DNA from: Sipunculus nudus | Taxonomy: Eukaryota > Annelida > Sipuncula > Golfingiida > Sipunculidae | NCBI GenBank assembly: GCA_026874595.1 | Contig: CM049315.1 | Coordinates: forward strand, 15,504,164-15,568,163 | Reading direction: 5' to 3' | Length of the DNA: 64,000 nt | Shown: positions 35,519 through 48,136 of the stretch, piece after piece | Layout: every line of letters starts with the position of its first letter | Numbering within the stretch: the first letter of the stretch is position 1 | Position numbers and translations under genes: made by a program | The notes under the pieces: model-generated | The model's database searches: none | What the model was told of the DNA's origin: nothing | What the model saw: the letters and a program-made list of their open reading frames with translations, nothing else

Positions 35519-37054
35519 TCCCTAATTCATTCCGGTGCCTCGACCTTGGCTGTCAGGACTGAATTGAGTATACAGTGGTATACGTGTTGCTAAACTGCAG
35601 TATGGCACATGCTATAAACCTATGATCACTGATCATTAACGGAATATTCCTATTATTTCCCATTTAAGATTGACTTATTTTCTTCTCTGTAGACATAGAA
35701 AGTGGACCCCGATCTTAAAAAAAAGATTATAAGGCAAACTTAACAGACTGATCAGAAAGAAGATGCAAAATTTAAACATTAAATAAATAACAAGAAAAGC
35801 ACTCAGAGAGCGCAGACCTTTGCCAAGGAAGCTCATTACCCCCAAATGAAACTGTCGGAAAAGCAGCATTTTTCTTTTAAAATATTCTTTGATCAAGAAT
35901 GTTATTCGTCAATTGTTCATTGTATTATTCCCGAGCTATCCTGAATATTTCATCAAAATCCTTTGATAACTTCTTGAGTAAACTTGCTTAAAGTCAAACA
36001 AACAAACCAACGCCCGAAAAAAACATAACCCCCGCCGCTTGATGGAGGTAATAAACAGGTAAAGTCGAATATATTTTACAGACTAAGACGTTACTGCTGA
36101 AGAAAATGATATAAATGAGCCCTCGAAGCCCAGGCGAAGCTGTGAGAAACTGAAAGAAACAGTGTTTTGTTTTACTTTTGAACTTCTGACAGTCCATGCT
36201 ACGTCTGCACGTGAAAAAGGCTACTCATAAGGGGAGAAAATGTATGTGTACCGTTTATGAAATATGAAGAAGTCCATTAGTAATGAACCTGTAACTATAA
36301 CCAGATAAACTGTTATGCTATAAATGGGGTATCAGTTAAATGCAGGGGTATTGCAGAATGACCTATCATTGAAATATATCATTGATTCTTGCATATCAAT
36401 AATATCAGGCACAACAAATCCTTAAAATTTTAAAGGCAGAACTTGATAACCACTACCACCAGTTATCAGGATATTAAAAAAAGATATGACCATATCATTT
36501 TAAGATTTATGTAGTTTTACTAATATCATGAAATGTCCGTTGCTACACTCATTTTTATGTATGGACTATATAGAATATTTAATGCCTGGCTGTATCAAAT
36601 GTCACGTGCATTGTAAAAATATTGCGTTTTTGCATCTTTCTGTCTCCTTACAAGATAAGATGTGACCACATTTATTGACTATGTGAATTGTAAGATGATG
36701 TTTAAAAAACATTTGAACGAATATGATGACAACTGTATATACTCGGCAAGAAAATAAGTTGATCTTAAACGCTAAGTGTGTTTGAAAGGTATCTCTCCTC
36801 ACCCAATAGGTGACGTTGAAAAGGACGGTTTCAGTATTTAAGCTGGTCTACGATAAAAGAGCGTACTGCAACAGGCATATTTGCTTGCCAAAGTCATGGT
36901 TTGGGGCCTATCTCCCATTGGGGGGGGGGGCTAAAGTCATTTACGTTCTTATAGCAATAGGGCCCAGGGGTATGAACACACATCAACAACCATGGACCCA
37001 TGCTGTACGTAGATTTACTGACACCTTTAAGGGAAACGGCACGTACACGCGGAG
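35519..37054. other. non-coding stretch, nothing recognised
   Basis: AT-rich DNA without supportable genes. A G-run lies at about 36919. Confidence 0.45.
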
Positions 37055-37155
37055 TGACGTTATTGATTGTCCTCTGTGACGTCACGGCATGCACTCCAAA
37101 GATGGCCATATATCGTCACCGGCTACGTCCACGTGTAAACAAATGTGCTATAAAA
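37055..37155 (+). promoter_or_regulatory. candidate core promoter with two CREs and a TATA box
   Basis: TGACGTTA (37055-37062) and a perfect palindromic CRE, TGACGTCA (37077-37084), lie 65-90 bp upstream of TATAAAA (37149-37155); AAGATGGCC (about 37098) is a YY1-type match between them. This spacing is typical of a CREB-responsive TATA promoter on the plus strand. An ATG in good context (AAAATGG, about 37214) follows, but its frame is only about 15 codons unless spliced. No gene can be named. Confidence 0.35.
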
Positions 37156-39409
37156 CCCCATAAAACCCTACAGCTCATTCCGGGGTTATTTACCCCCAAA
37201 CCGATCACCCAAAATGGATGGCTTGGCGGGGGTAATAACAAAAAATAGTAAGAAGTGAGACTTTAGTGAGGAAGTCAAACCCGTACCGCTATATCCGCCC
37301 TGTGCCAAATCATCCGCGTTAATGTTAGAAATTAGATTGAGATTAAAACAAGGAATAAAAACAGGATTATTATAGTCTGTTTCATCCCTTCATGTCCATC
37401 TGTTTTTTTGCTATGAAAATTTGTATTAGTTACATTTCAAGGGAAACAATTATAGTGTAGAAGAGAGGATTACAGAACCTAATTTTCAACTAGGTAACTA
37501 AATTCCTACCTTATGCCATATTTGAGTAACAGAATTTTCTAAAAATATGAGAAATCAGTCTACATTTTACAACATATCAGACCCACTTATGGCGGTCAAG
37601 GTCATTGGTCACATGCAAAAACAGCCTTAACTGACAGCTGCTGATTGGATGACCTCATTTAAACACCCTAAAAAATATAACCAGCCAAAACAAAGATGGC
37701 TACTTATGGAGGGACACACCATATCTGCCAGATCATGATAAAGAGACAAAAATGTTGTGAAACATAAACGGGGGATTTATTGTAAAATTCTTAACTGCCA
37801 TATTAGGTTGTCACTTTCATTTGTTGTTTACTTGGAAAATATTGAAAAATATAAACTTTTAAGTCAATCATCTTCAAAAAACAGGTGGACAGCAGGTGGT
37901 GAAATGGACTATAGAAGTCTGTATGCTATCAACGAGGAGTTGAAAACATGAAAATATAGATTAATGTATTGCCATAAAGCATTAACACACATAAGAAAGA
38001 AATGGTTTTGTTGTTTAATGAAGAGATAGTCCAGAAGGAAAGAGCTTTGTCATTATGATATGTTTTTGATTAAAATACATGAACTTGATGAATATGTAAT
38101 AATATATGTAATTTGTTTCTAAAATCAAGATGTTTATTGAAAATAAACTATCTGCATTTAGAAATCTGCATCCCAATGGATAAATGCCTCTACCATATGG
38201 GGGTTATTATTTTGGGATGCTCACTAACCGTTGTGTGCATCCACTCATCTCAAAACTAAAAACGCTCTACGAACTCCCTGGACACCGCAATCCATGGTGC
38301 CGGGCGCTCGACCTTGACGTGAACAGTTGGCTGTAGACCACATTGCGGAGCGCATGAGACTGGACCATGTCTGTATTCACTTATTTTTTAGCCCATATTC
38401 CCAGGTTCATTCGTGCATAAGTGACCATACATTTGTGAACATTCCTTGAACACGCTTCAGAATCCGGAGAAGATGATGGACGCACAGCAGAATCTATTCG
38501 ATTCTTTCTAGGCCCATTTCAGAAATGCCCTGAAAATATAAAGGTTGTGTGAGTTAGGTTGTGAACAAATACGCAAACACGTGAACAGAATGAACGCATA
38601 CCCCTCTGACGAAGCAATAAAAAGTATTTAATGGGATGCTGGAGAAGAAAGGCACCAGCCTGGCTCAACAAGTTGGTATTATTCTGCTGGGATTGCCAAG
38701 AGAAGAGTCATCAAGATATTGGACCCTCGGCGATTCAATGCACCCAAGACCTGACAGCGGGCAGATAATCATCGCCTAAGGTTTGCCAGAGAAAATTGAA
38801 TCAAATGACCGGCTTGAATGTAATTCCAGGAATTATTCATTCATGTGATCAGAGAACGTTAAGCTAATGAAGGGAAAGTCAGTTGGAGAACCCGGAATGA
38901 CTAATAAGCTGTTCTTAACATCCGGTCGAGACTTGACTTCAGGAATAATGTGCTTAAAGGTTTCCACTTTATCCTGTTAACGCCACCGGCAGGAGGGCAG
39001 CAAAAGGATTAACACAGGGTTTTTGAGGGCATTGCAAATCGGCTAAATATTAAAAAAAAACAGAGGATCCATCATCATTTTAATGATTGTCGGAACCAAT
39101 GGGCGTGAAAGCGTATTTTGATTTTAATGCTGGTTCATTATACAGAATAATATTCAACTTCAAGACATGGAAAATCTGAACGCTTTTGATTCATGTAACT
39201 GGAGCATTTATGCAGAATAGTACTGATTTCACCTTGTAAAATACAAAACTATAAATAGTCGTACAATTCTATATAAAGGCTATAAATAGCTGTCTAATAA
39301 CCGGCAGGCCGGTCCACGCCACGTAAGATGTGGTCGCCATAACGTTTACAGTTGGGAAGCAGACATTTTGTCATCCATGAAAGATTTACTTAAAAAGATT
39401 CAACTTATA
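37156..39409. other. non-coding stretch, no gene recognised
   Basis: A plus-strand frame of 64 codons at 37757-37951 and others are unrecognisable. The interval 38270-38800 is somewhat GC-richer but interrupted by stops in all frames. Confidence 0.4.
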
Positions 39410-39800
39410 CAACACGATTTTTTTATTTATTTTTTCTCCTTTCCTGTGTTATTAAAATATGTTTATTAGTTTATTTTCTTTCTCATTAGTCCAATTTTAT
39501 TTTTTTTTATTTATTATTTATGAGATTTTTATCTAAAATCAGTTTGTTTTCCTTTTTTCTTTCTCCATTCTACTCTCTCTAATGTTATAGGATTTTTCTT
39601 TCTTTTTTTTATCTTTCTTCTTTTTTCCTCATATAAGTTAATGTTTTTATATTAACCTTACTAACGGTAAACAGGTAAAGATAATCCTTTTTAATATCGC
39701 GTAATATTTTCACACCTAATTCAAGACACATTAATTGATTGATTTTGAATAGAGTGAAAGAATGAATGTATGAATGAATTAATGAATGAATGGAAGATGA
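39410..39800. repeat. T/C-rich strand-asymmetric tract and ATGA-type repeats
   Basis: From 39418 to about 39640 the plus strand is almost entirely T and C with scattered A. At 39760-39800 follows a run of GAATGAAT/ATGAATGA units. Low-complexity DNA; no gene. Confidence 0.8.
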
Positions 39801-41539
39801 TTGAAAGATTGAATCAATCAAACTATCAAAATGAGAGAGGGTGTTATGTTCATGGTTCAATTTGATTTTATTGATATATTTACATGACATGTATGAATGT
39901 GTCAGTTAATGAATAAATAACAACGCGAGAGATGGGTCTTTGGTTCAAAATGATTTTACTAATTGGTTACTCAGCATAGCTATGATACACTTTGACCTTT
40001 GAGTCATTTTACTGGTTATAAAATACCATACTTCATTCACCTTCGCATTACTTGTACCAGGCTATAATCAAATGCATATATCTCTCAGATGTTTTATCTC
40101 AATTTCCAGACTAATAAATAGGGATTCGGTGCATGTTATACCCAATCCGCATCTACCTTTCCAAAAGCACGACTCAGTGGGATGAATCCAATTGCTGTAA
40201 TATGTGCGTCCCTGTAGATCGGGTGTCTCTGATTGACCAGAGAACATTCTATAAACGCCAGAGGCCAGCTTCTCCAATTGATTCTCTACGCCTGAGATAT
40301 GAGGCGACATCAGACGAACCATGAACCGACGTGTGATCTAGTCCCGTATTCTTGTCAGAGAAAGGGATCTTTGAGCTGAATTATTGCCTCTCTTGAGAGT
40401 GTTCAAGTAAACTTATCTGCCAAATAAACCCTGAACTATGTAGTATAAAACAGCCGGTCTCCGTCCCCTGTATATTGGTTATACCACGTTATACACGGGT
40501 CCCATGTAGAGATCATTTTGTTAAGCCTCCTTAAAGAAACCGGAATGTTTATTTCTATATTGATATATTGTTCATTTTTGGCACATTTTTGGTTCACAGG
40601 CGTGTAAAACTATCGACAAAAGTTTTCTTTTTTTCTTCTTTTTCCGTGTTAACTCTGCATATCGAAGCCAGATTTTACCAGAACTGAACCTCAGTCAGAG
40701 TAATGCCGATATTTACCTAATTAATTTGACCTCGAATTAATTTGATTTTTTTATCCAACATTTCAATCAGGAATTAAAAATAAGATTTTCAGTTAAATGA
40801 ACTCTCTTGTTGATGGTAAAATGAAGTTATTGTACCATAAATACACGTTCGGATAAACAGGTCAATAGGAAATCCTGATAGCATTAATATGCAGTACTAC
40901 TATGTTCAAATGCTGCATCATTTTTCAGCATGCGACTCGGACCGATAACACCTGGCACGCACACACAAACAATTAAGCCGGTGTATCAGGAACTATAACA
41001 TCCAAATTCACGGTCATCAGACACATTATAATATTAAGTATATACCAGTCTAACCAGAAACTGAGCGCTTTTCTTGAAGCTGTGTGTTAACCATAAAGTT
41101 TCTCGCAGGAGCTCGATTCCTGGCAAAATCTGTGCATATTCAAAGTGATGAAAATTCGCAAAACTCACGATGTAATGCAGTCGCAAATGTTCAGAAATGA
41201 ATTCCTGTAGACATTTTCTGAAGAAAGCATGATACATTTCCAGCCAGTTAAATAATATCCTAAAAAAATAGAAAAACATAGGCGGCAGTGTGGTAGCCAT
41301 GTTTGAATCAGGATGGCAGCCATATTTCATATTGGCTGTCACGTGGTAATACAAAATCGGTTTTTGGCATAAAAAGTGACAGGATTGTCAGATATTCATG
41401 ATTGTTTGTACCTAATTCAATGTGTTTTATTACATGTTACATAAAATGTGATAATTAAAAAATATATCTACAAAAATAAATAATACAAAAGATTCAAATT
41501 AAACCATTTTAAGAACGATTTATTTCGTATTCAAATTTT
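39801..41539. other. non-coding stretch, nothing recognised
   Basis: No supportable gene. GGCAGCCATATTTCATATTGG near 41313 resembles GGCGGCCATATTTCAAAATG near 46335 in the same orientation, outside the two inverted arrays described next. Confidence 0.45.
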
Positions 41540-41960
41540 TAATATGCGAATAAGAGCCGCCATTAATAAAGACTCTACTTTCTTCGAAACCTCAAGAACT
41601 GTCCATGATAACTGGTGGAGCATTTTGTCTAGACCTATGTTTTTATGGTCAAAGATTCATATAAAACAATACTTACAACGGTTTAGCCAGTGTTTCAAAT
41701 GTTAATATGCAAATTAGGGCCACCTTTTTTGTAGATTCTAAGTTTTTTAATATATCAAGAACTCACCATGATAATTGGACTAAAATTGTGTCTACGCCTA
41801 GGTTTTCATGCTCAAATCTTCAAATTTAACCATGTAAACAAATGTTTAGTAAAATTTACCATGCAAATCAGGGTCCCAATTAATTAAACCCTCAATATTT
41901 CAGATGGAAAATATGGTACCCGGGCAAACATGATACACTAGGTTATCATGGCCAAGTTTG
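41540..41960 (+). repeat. array of ~160-bp degenerate repeats, left arm of a foldback-like structure
   Basis: Three units start at ATGCGAATAAGAGCCGCC (41543), ATGCAAATTAGGGCCACC (41706) and ATGCAAATCAGGGTCCC (41861), spaced 163 and 155 bp. Each continues with a CTTTCTTCGA- or TTTTTTAATA-like block, then CATGATAA.TGG, then GTCTA.ACCTA.GTTTT.ATG. The first unit aligns over about 140 bp with the reverse complement of 45880-46020. Confidence 0.8.
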
Positions 41961-44900
41961 TAAAAAGACCATTGGGAAAAAACCTCCAGATAATCTGTCG
42001 CATTCTCAAAAGACCGAACCAAAATATTTAGTCACAATTCATATCGACTTAGGTTTAAACGGTTTTTTTTAATCAAACGAAACCATAAAAGTAAAATTTT
42101 AATAACAAAATGAAACATTTCTTTTTTAGAAACTATGAAAATATGAATTGACAAAAACGTAGCCAAGCGGCTGGAGCATTTGTCCAAATACTGTCTCCAA
42201 GGCTTTGCTCTGATGTTTTCTCGACAGGTCACAGATGTTTACAAACATATTTCCTTCATATGCACAGTAGGATATTCATAAAGGAAAAGTCCTAAGTAAT
42301 ATTAAAACAGCTCTGTTTGAAGAATAGTTTATTAACTCGCATAATTATGGCTTCAAAACGATCATGTTTGTATATTTTTTTACTTTTGTGCCTATTGTAG
42401 CACCAGAAGCCTACACTTTATAACGTAAATAATCTAGATACATAAAAATGGCAGTATAATTTAAACGTGACATAACTGCCATTGTAATCACTTAATCGAG
42501 ATATTTGATGCAATGGACGTAGACTCTGAATATAATTTGTGGCGCATCTCAAGACCAGAAGACGAAAAGCTCGCCAAGTCTCAATTATTTTTATCTATGG
42601 AGCTAATTTGTCCCAGGAATAAGTGATTCACCAGATCCGATCAATTATATCGGATCAAGCAGGCCAGAATCAATGCTCTGTTTTGAATATTAATCAGTGT
42701 TTGTGAATTTAAGAAGTTTAATCATACTCATAAGAGTCATAAGTGGATAAAAAGTAGTATATTATAGACTCGAAAATGTTGGTCAAAGACCAAACAGCCA
42801 GACCGTTAAAGGCATATCAAGATAGGCATTATAAATACAATTAGACATTTTGGACCGCTAGGACTCGATCAATGTTTGCCTACCTTGCTCTGCAAATTGG
42901 TAGATTATATTACAATCAGATAAGCGGGGTGTTTTACATTATCGTTATTGTAATGCCAGGCCAAAACAGAGGTAAAGATGCGAAAATTAGGTAAAACTAC
43001 CTAACATCTCCAAATACCATGACTTTCGGTATTATCAATAGAATTCATTGTCCAATCATAATCACCATGTTTACAAACATTTATAATGATTCTTTTGCTT
43101 CTATAAAATATTCTGGTTAACTTGAACTTCTGGCCTTAGAAAATGGAATGAAAGGTATCATGATATCTTAAGTTGTGTATTCCAAGCCATCTCAAAGTGT
43201 TAAGAAAAAGATTACTTTTTTTAATTTTTCATTAATTAACAAAAGATATATCAATTTGCATGTAACACGAAAGGGATGAATTTGTGAATAAGGCCAGACT
43301 TTTTTAATTTTTCGGTTTACAAACCCGCCGACCTCCGATTTCCTCATTTCAAAATAAAATTGGCATTTTGACTTTTTTCCTTTTATATTGCGTCGCCGAA
43401 TCCAGCACGGTTGTTGACAAATGAATTGTTTAGTGACCGTGTGTATTAGATCAACTCAAACGTTAGAACTCTTATGATTGGCTAATAAGGTCACTTTCAT
43501 AATGACAGATGGAGGGTTTAAGCCAATCACAATAGGGTATCCTTGGGCCATAAATGCAATTGATTGGCCATCAAGTAGACAAAAGATTCAGCAGGGAAAT
43601 TGAGAATTCTTAGAGAGTTTTCAAAGTTCGTTTTCTGCACTACAGTTCATTTTCATACCAGCGTTTAGGTCATATTTGTTAAACATATTTGTTATAGATA
43701 GATGTGAATTAGAAAAGAAAATTAGTTTGGTTGCATAGCGGCTTTACCAGCGTGCCACTGTTAAAAACTTGCTGGATATACAAACAAATTTACTTCTTAA
43801 GACTAATTATTGCACTCTAAGTCAGACGCTATTTATTACTGCAAATTGGCTAAGTTTCACAAGTTTACTCTTAAAAAATATTATAACTTGTCAAAACTTA
43901 AAAACGAAATCTTGTAACGCTTAAAAGAAAATTACTGAGCAGATGAAATTATATACTGCATGAGGTCGTCATGTACTCTTTGAAAACTCGAGGAATTCTC
44001 AGGGTTTCTGCAGTATTTCCGACTATCTGTAGTCTTAGTGGCGAGGTTTTATGTGAGGCGCTGGCTTTCGGATATTTTTATAGTCAAAACAAAAGCAAGC
44101 TAAAATGAAAGCCATTTAAAATGCAGAAACGTTGAAAGGATTCATTTAATTGTTCCAAACGGATGTGATGGAAACTTTGATGTGTATGGATGCCGAAAAG
44201 CATTTCCGGACGGACAGTGGCCAAGTGACGGCATATTAAACTGAGTACGGTACGTACTGTCACGGCCGTGGTAAGAAATCCAGATGAATAAATAAAGAAT
44301 ATTAATACTTTTTAAAATTTTAAAATAGTTGAATAATTCAATGTGATCTCCAATGGAAACCTCACTTTATTAGCAGTTGTTGTATATTCAAAGGACTGTC
44401 ATTGTCAAACATGCGCAACACCAAAAAGGAAAGGACATGGTCATGAATCAAACAACTCGAGTACGCGAGTTCCATGTTGTTGACATTTGATCTGTTGATA
44501 GCGAATAGCTGCAAGTCGCATATTGTCATTGTTATATATATTGTCATTCACGACTGAAATATAAAACCTGCAGTCTATCACGCTAGCAGTGAATATTTAG
44601 ATTTCTCCTTGCATATCTGTCAAAAATATATTATTTTGTATTTGTATAAGTGTTTGACTGGTCTTTAATTTGTAAAACTTTATAAAACAGGCAGTTCATT
44701 TTGCAGGGACAGTGACTGAATATTTATTTCAGGTGTGTATGAATCATAAGTTTTACTGTTTAAACTTTTATTTGTCATTAATTTACTTTCAATGACATTT
44801 GAATGGCTTGAAATAACATGGCACACGCAAGATGCATGTGGAAAACTCAAGAGGATGATGATAATATTTTAATTTTATATATTATTTTATATATTTTATA

Positions 44901-45419
44901 CAGGTTTATATAGAGCCATTTAAATATGAATTTTATAACCCAACTGTACAATACAGGATTCACGAACACTAGTATCCAGGTTTGTTCAAATTTTTTTTTC
45001 CTACCTCCTACCTAACACTTTTGTCAATCATGTTCGTAAACCAAAGAATTAAAAAAGTCTGGCCTAAGGATGAACGCCTAGGTTCATGTAATCCAATTGA
45101 TCTAAACTGGTCCCTGTACACAGGACTGCGTTTTCTATAGACTAAATGAATTCCACACAGATGGCAAAACCTCTGGCGTCGTCGTATTGGGTTGCACCCA
45201 GAAATAATGGCCAAATGGCTATAAATGACGTGAATGTAAAAAGTTCTTACATCCTAAAAATTTTATCTAATACATTTATCGAAATATCTTGACTTATATG
45301 ACAAATTAATGAGATAATCTATAATTGTGAAAATGACTGATGCATTATGATTCTGTAAGTCATAATATTAGGCATGGAAAGTACACCCTGTCTTACGTCT
45401 AGATTAAATTATACACCAA
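41961..45419. other. spacer between the inverted arrays, no gene recognised
   Basis: About 3.4 kb of AT-rich DNA. Three CCAAT-type sequences (about 43478, 43525, 43561) are clustered but without an accompanying exon. No transposase frame was recognised, so if the whole is a transposon it is non-autonomous. Confidence 0.4.
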
Positions 45420-46040
45420 TCACTCAATTCTAACTTCTTAGATTGATCTCATACATGGAAACGTCAGATTTAGCAAATATATTTGACCATTTATTAAAAT
45501 TTTAAATATATACTGGAGAAACTAGGTTTTACAGCAAAACTTCAGTAAATTCCATTTTCAAAATATAAAAAAATAACATCAAGCATTTATTCCAATGGCC
45601 TTTTAATATTCTTTGACCATATAAACCTATGTTTTGATCCCATGTTTATCTAAATTTTATTAAATGGTTTCCAATATATTCCAATTAGGATATTAGAGAA
45701 AGTAGAATTTACATACTAAATTTCAGTAAAAACCATTATTCACATGATTTCATTTGAATTTTTGACCAATTTTAAACACTGACCAGTTGTGATGGTTAGT
45801 TCTCCAGATATTGCGGAAAGTGGAATTTCAATCAAAGGCGGCCTTAATTTGCATGTTAAATTTAAAATATGAAATTAACCATTATTAATATGGTTTCATT
45901 TGAATCTTCGTCCATGAAAACATTGGTCTAAACACAATATATGACCAGTAATCATGGTTTGTTCCTGTGTTATCGAAGAAAATAGAATTTTCGTCAATAG
46001 CGGCCCTAATTTGCAATTTACAGATATTGCCAAAGGTCGT
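45420..46040 (-). repeat. array of ~160-bp degenerate repeats, right arm of a foldback-like structure
   Basis: On the minus strand the array contains units like those at 41540-41960, most clearly those whose plus-strand ends read GGCCTTAATTTGCATG (about 45839) and GGCCCTAATTTGCAA (about 46002), 162 bp apart. Older units lie near 45700 and 45530. The shared blocks are TTTCTTCGA, CATGATTACTGG and TTTAGACCAATGTTTTCATG. Confidence 0.8.
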
Positions 46041-48054
46041 CGTGGGGACAACCCATCTCAAAAGTACCAGTGGACCCCTACTATCATAAATCCATAAAAA
46101 AACCTTGTATTCAACACAATTCATAGGTACCCCCTACTTGGAACTCGTAAGCTAGTGGCAGAGAGTCCATTTTCTAAAACAAACACGTTAAAACAATTGA
46201 AATTGAATGCCCCTATTCTCTGTTAAAAGGTAAGAATTGAATTCTGCACCGTAAAACATAGCTACTGACAAAAATATGAAGAAAAAGATGAAGCTGTAAC
46301 GCTTATAGGTAGAATTGATGTTTTTGATATCATGTGGCGGCCATATTTCAAAATGTTCACTCTAACATGGATGCCAGATTGCCATCTTTGATAAAATTGT
46401 TCTTTATGGTCCATTTTAGATATTTAAATAGGTGATGTACTTTCCTCAAAAAAATGCCCACTGGATAACACTCCTGCACTAATGGACGTAGTAAGCACTC
46501 TTGGAGAAATATGGGTGGTATGCCAAGCTCCTATACAGAAAGGATTTGATATAAGCCTAATTGGGATTTACATGCGGGTGCAACTTTGGCACTTACCTCC
46601 AAGTTGCCGTGATCAGAATATTGAACTGAAAGTCTGGAATTTCAGTGTTTGTGAAACCACGTGTCCGCCATCTGTTCATCTTTGAATACCGGCATCGAGA
46701 TAACCCTTAGTGGCCCAGTTGTTATAACTTGTCGCGACAGCTAGCTGATGGTAAAACAGCCTCATCTCAGCAAACATTGTTTCATATGATGGATAACATT
46801 AAATGTGGCCGAACAACTTTAGAGTTTATAAAAATAACATAGCATTCAATATTCATTATTCAATCTCATTTTCTTGATGGTACAACTAAAATTAAGTCAT
46901 CTATGTGGAACAGACCAAAAATCAATTTTCAAGACTTAATTCGTTATCAATCACCGGGACATAATGAAGAAAATCAAATCAGTTTATTACGGTAAAACGA
47001 AGTTTCCATGACAGCACCAATAAAAAAAACAAACACTACAGCTGCAATGAGGCCGAGGCTTTGCTGGAAAATATATTCAATAATTCCATTCACTAAAGCT
47101 GCAGATTCAGTTCCGATCACCTGCGAGACAAAACGATCATAAATTAATGTTTTATAACAGACTTATGAGGTGAATTGCAGGAAACCTGGCTGAAGACTCC
47201 GTGTTTTAATTCAGTCAACCTAATGAGTGCCGGCCAAGGTTCACTTTAATTCTGCTCTCGGAATAATACCAGGCCTCGGTGAAAATAACGAATACCGGAA
47301 ACAAGTCCTTTGTTATTACGTGATTATTATTTCACTTATTACACAATAACCTTTAAATGTACCAAGTATTCGCTTACCATTTATGGATATATATATAAAA
47401 CATATATATATGTGTGTGTGTGCGTGAAATTGTGTACGTGTGTTAAAAAATTGAAGAGATAACAGGAAATGTTATACTTTGATCTCGTTATTTTATTCCA
47501 TCTGGCTTAAACTAACACAAATGATTAAAATAATATTTTATTATGCAATGTGTAAAATGAACGGTGATATGCTCTTAAAAGCTAAGCAAGCAAGCAATTG
47601 CATTAAAAAATGACTGGCCATAAAAAAGATATTCATTAAATAAAGATGTAGGCTTAAAGTTAGATGTTACTTAGGCTAGATAAGAAATGCACATAATCCA
47701 GTAATATACTAAGATATTATATAATTAATATTATAATAATTTGAAACACAAATTGTCAGTTTCATAAATCTGTCTTTAACAGCCTCCTTGTTAAACTTAC
47801 ATCTTATAACGGGCCTTATACACTTCATGCTAGTGACATCTGTCGTTCACGTTTTAAAATAAGTGTTCGGGTCCGATATTTAAACGATATTTTTTATATC
47901 TCAGGAGCCTAACGTAATAAACCTACCTTATTTTTTTGGTGAGATTCTGGTTTATATCTGATTTCCATTGGCAGAACTTTCTGTGTTGGTTCATTGGAAC
48001 CAAAGCAGAGGAAATACGGTCGTGGAAAAATGTCTATTATTATTCGCAATATCA

Positions 48055-48056
<2 letters not shown>
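46041..48056. other. non-coding stretch, nothing recognised
   Basis: No supportable gene. A short TA/TG microsatellite lies at 47390-47421. Confidence 0.45.
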
Positions 48057-48103
<47 letters not shown>

Positions 48104-48136
48104 TATATATATATATTTATATATATATATATAATA
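48057..48136. repeat. (AT)n microsatellite
   Basis: About 80 bp of AT units with three small interruptions. Confidence 0.97.
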
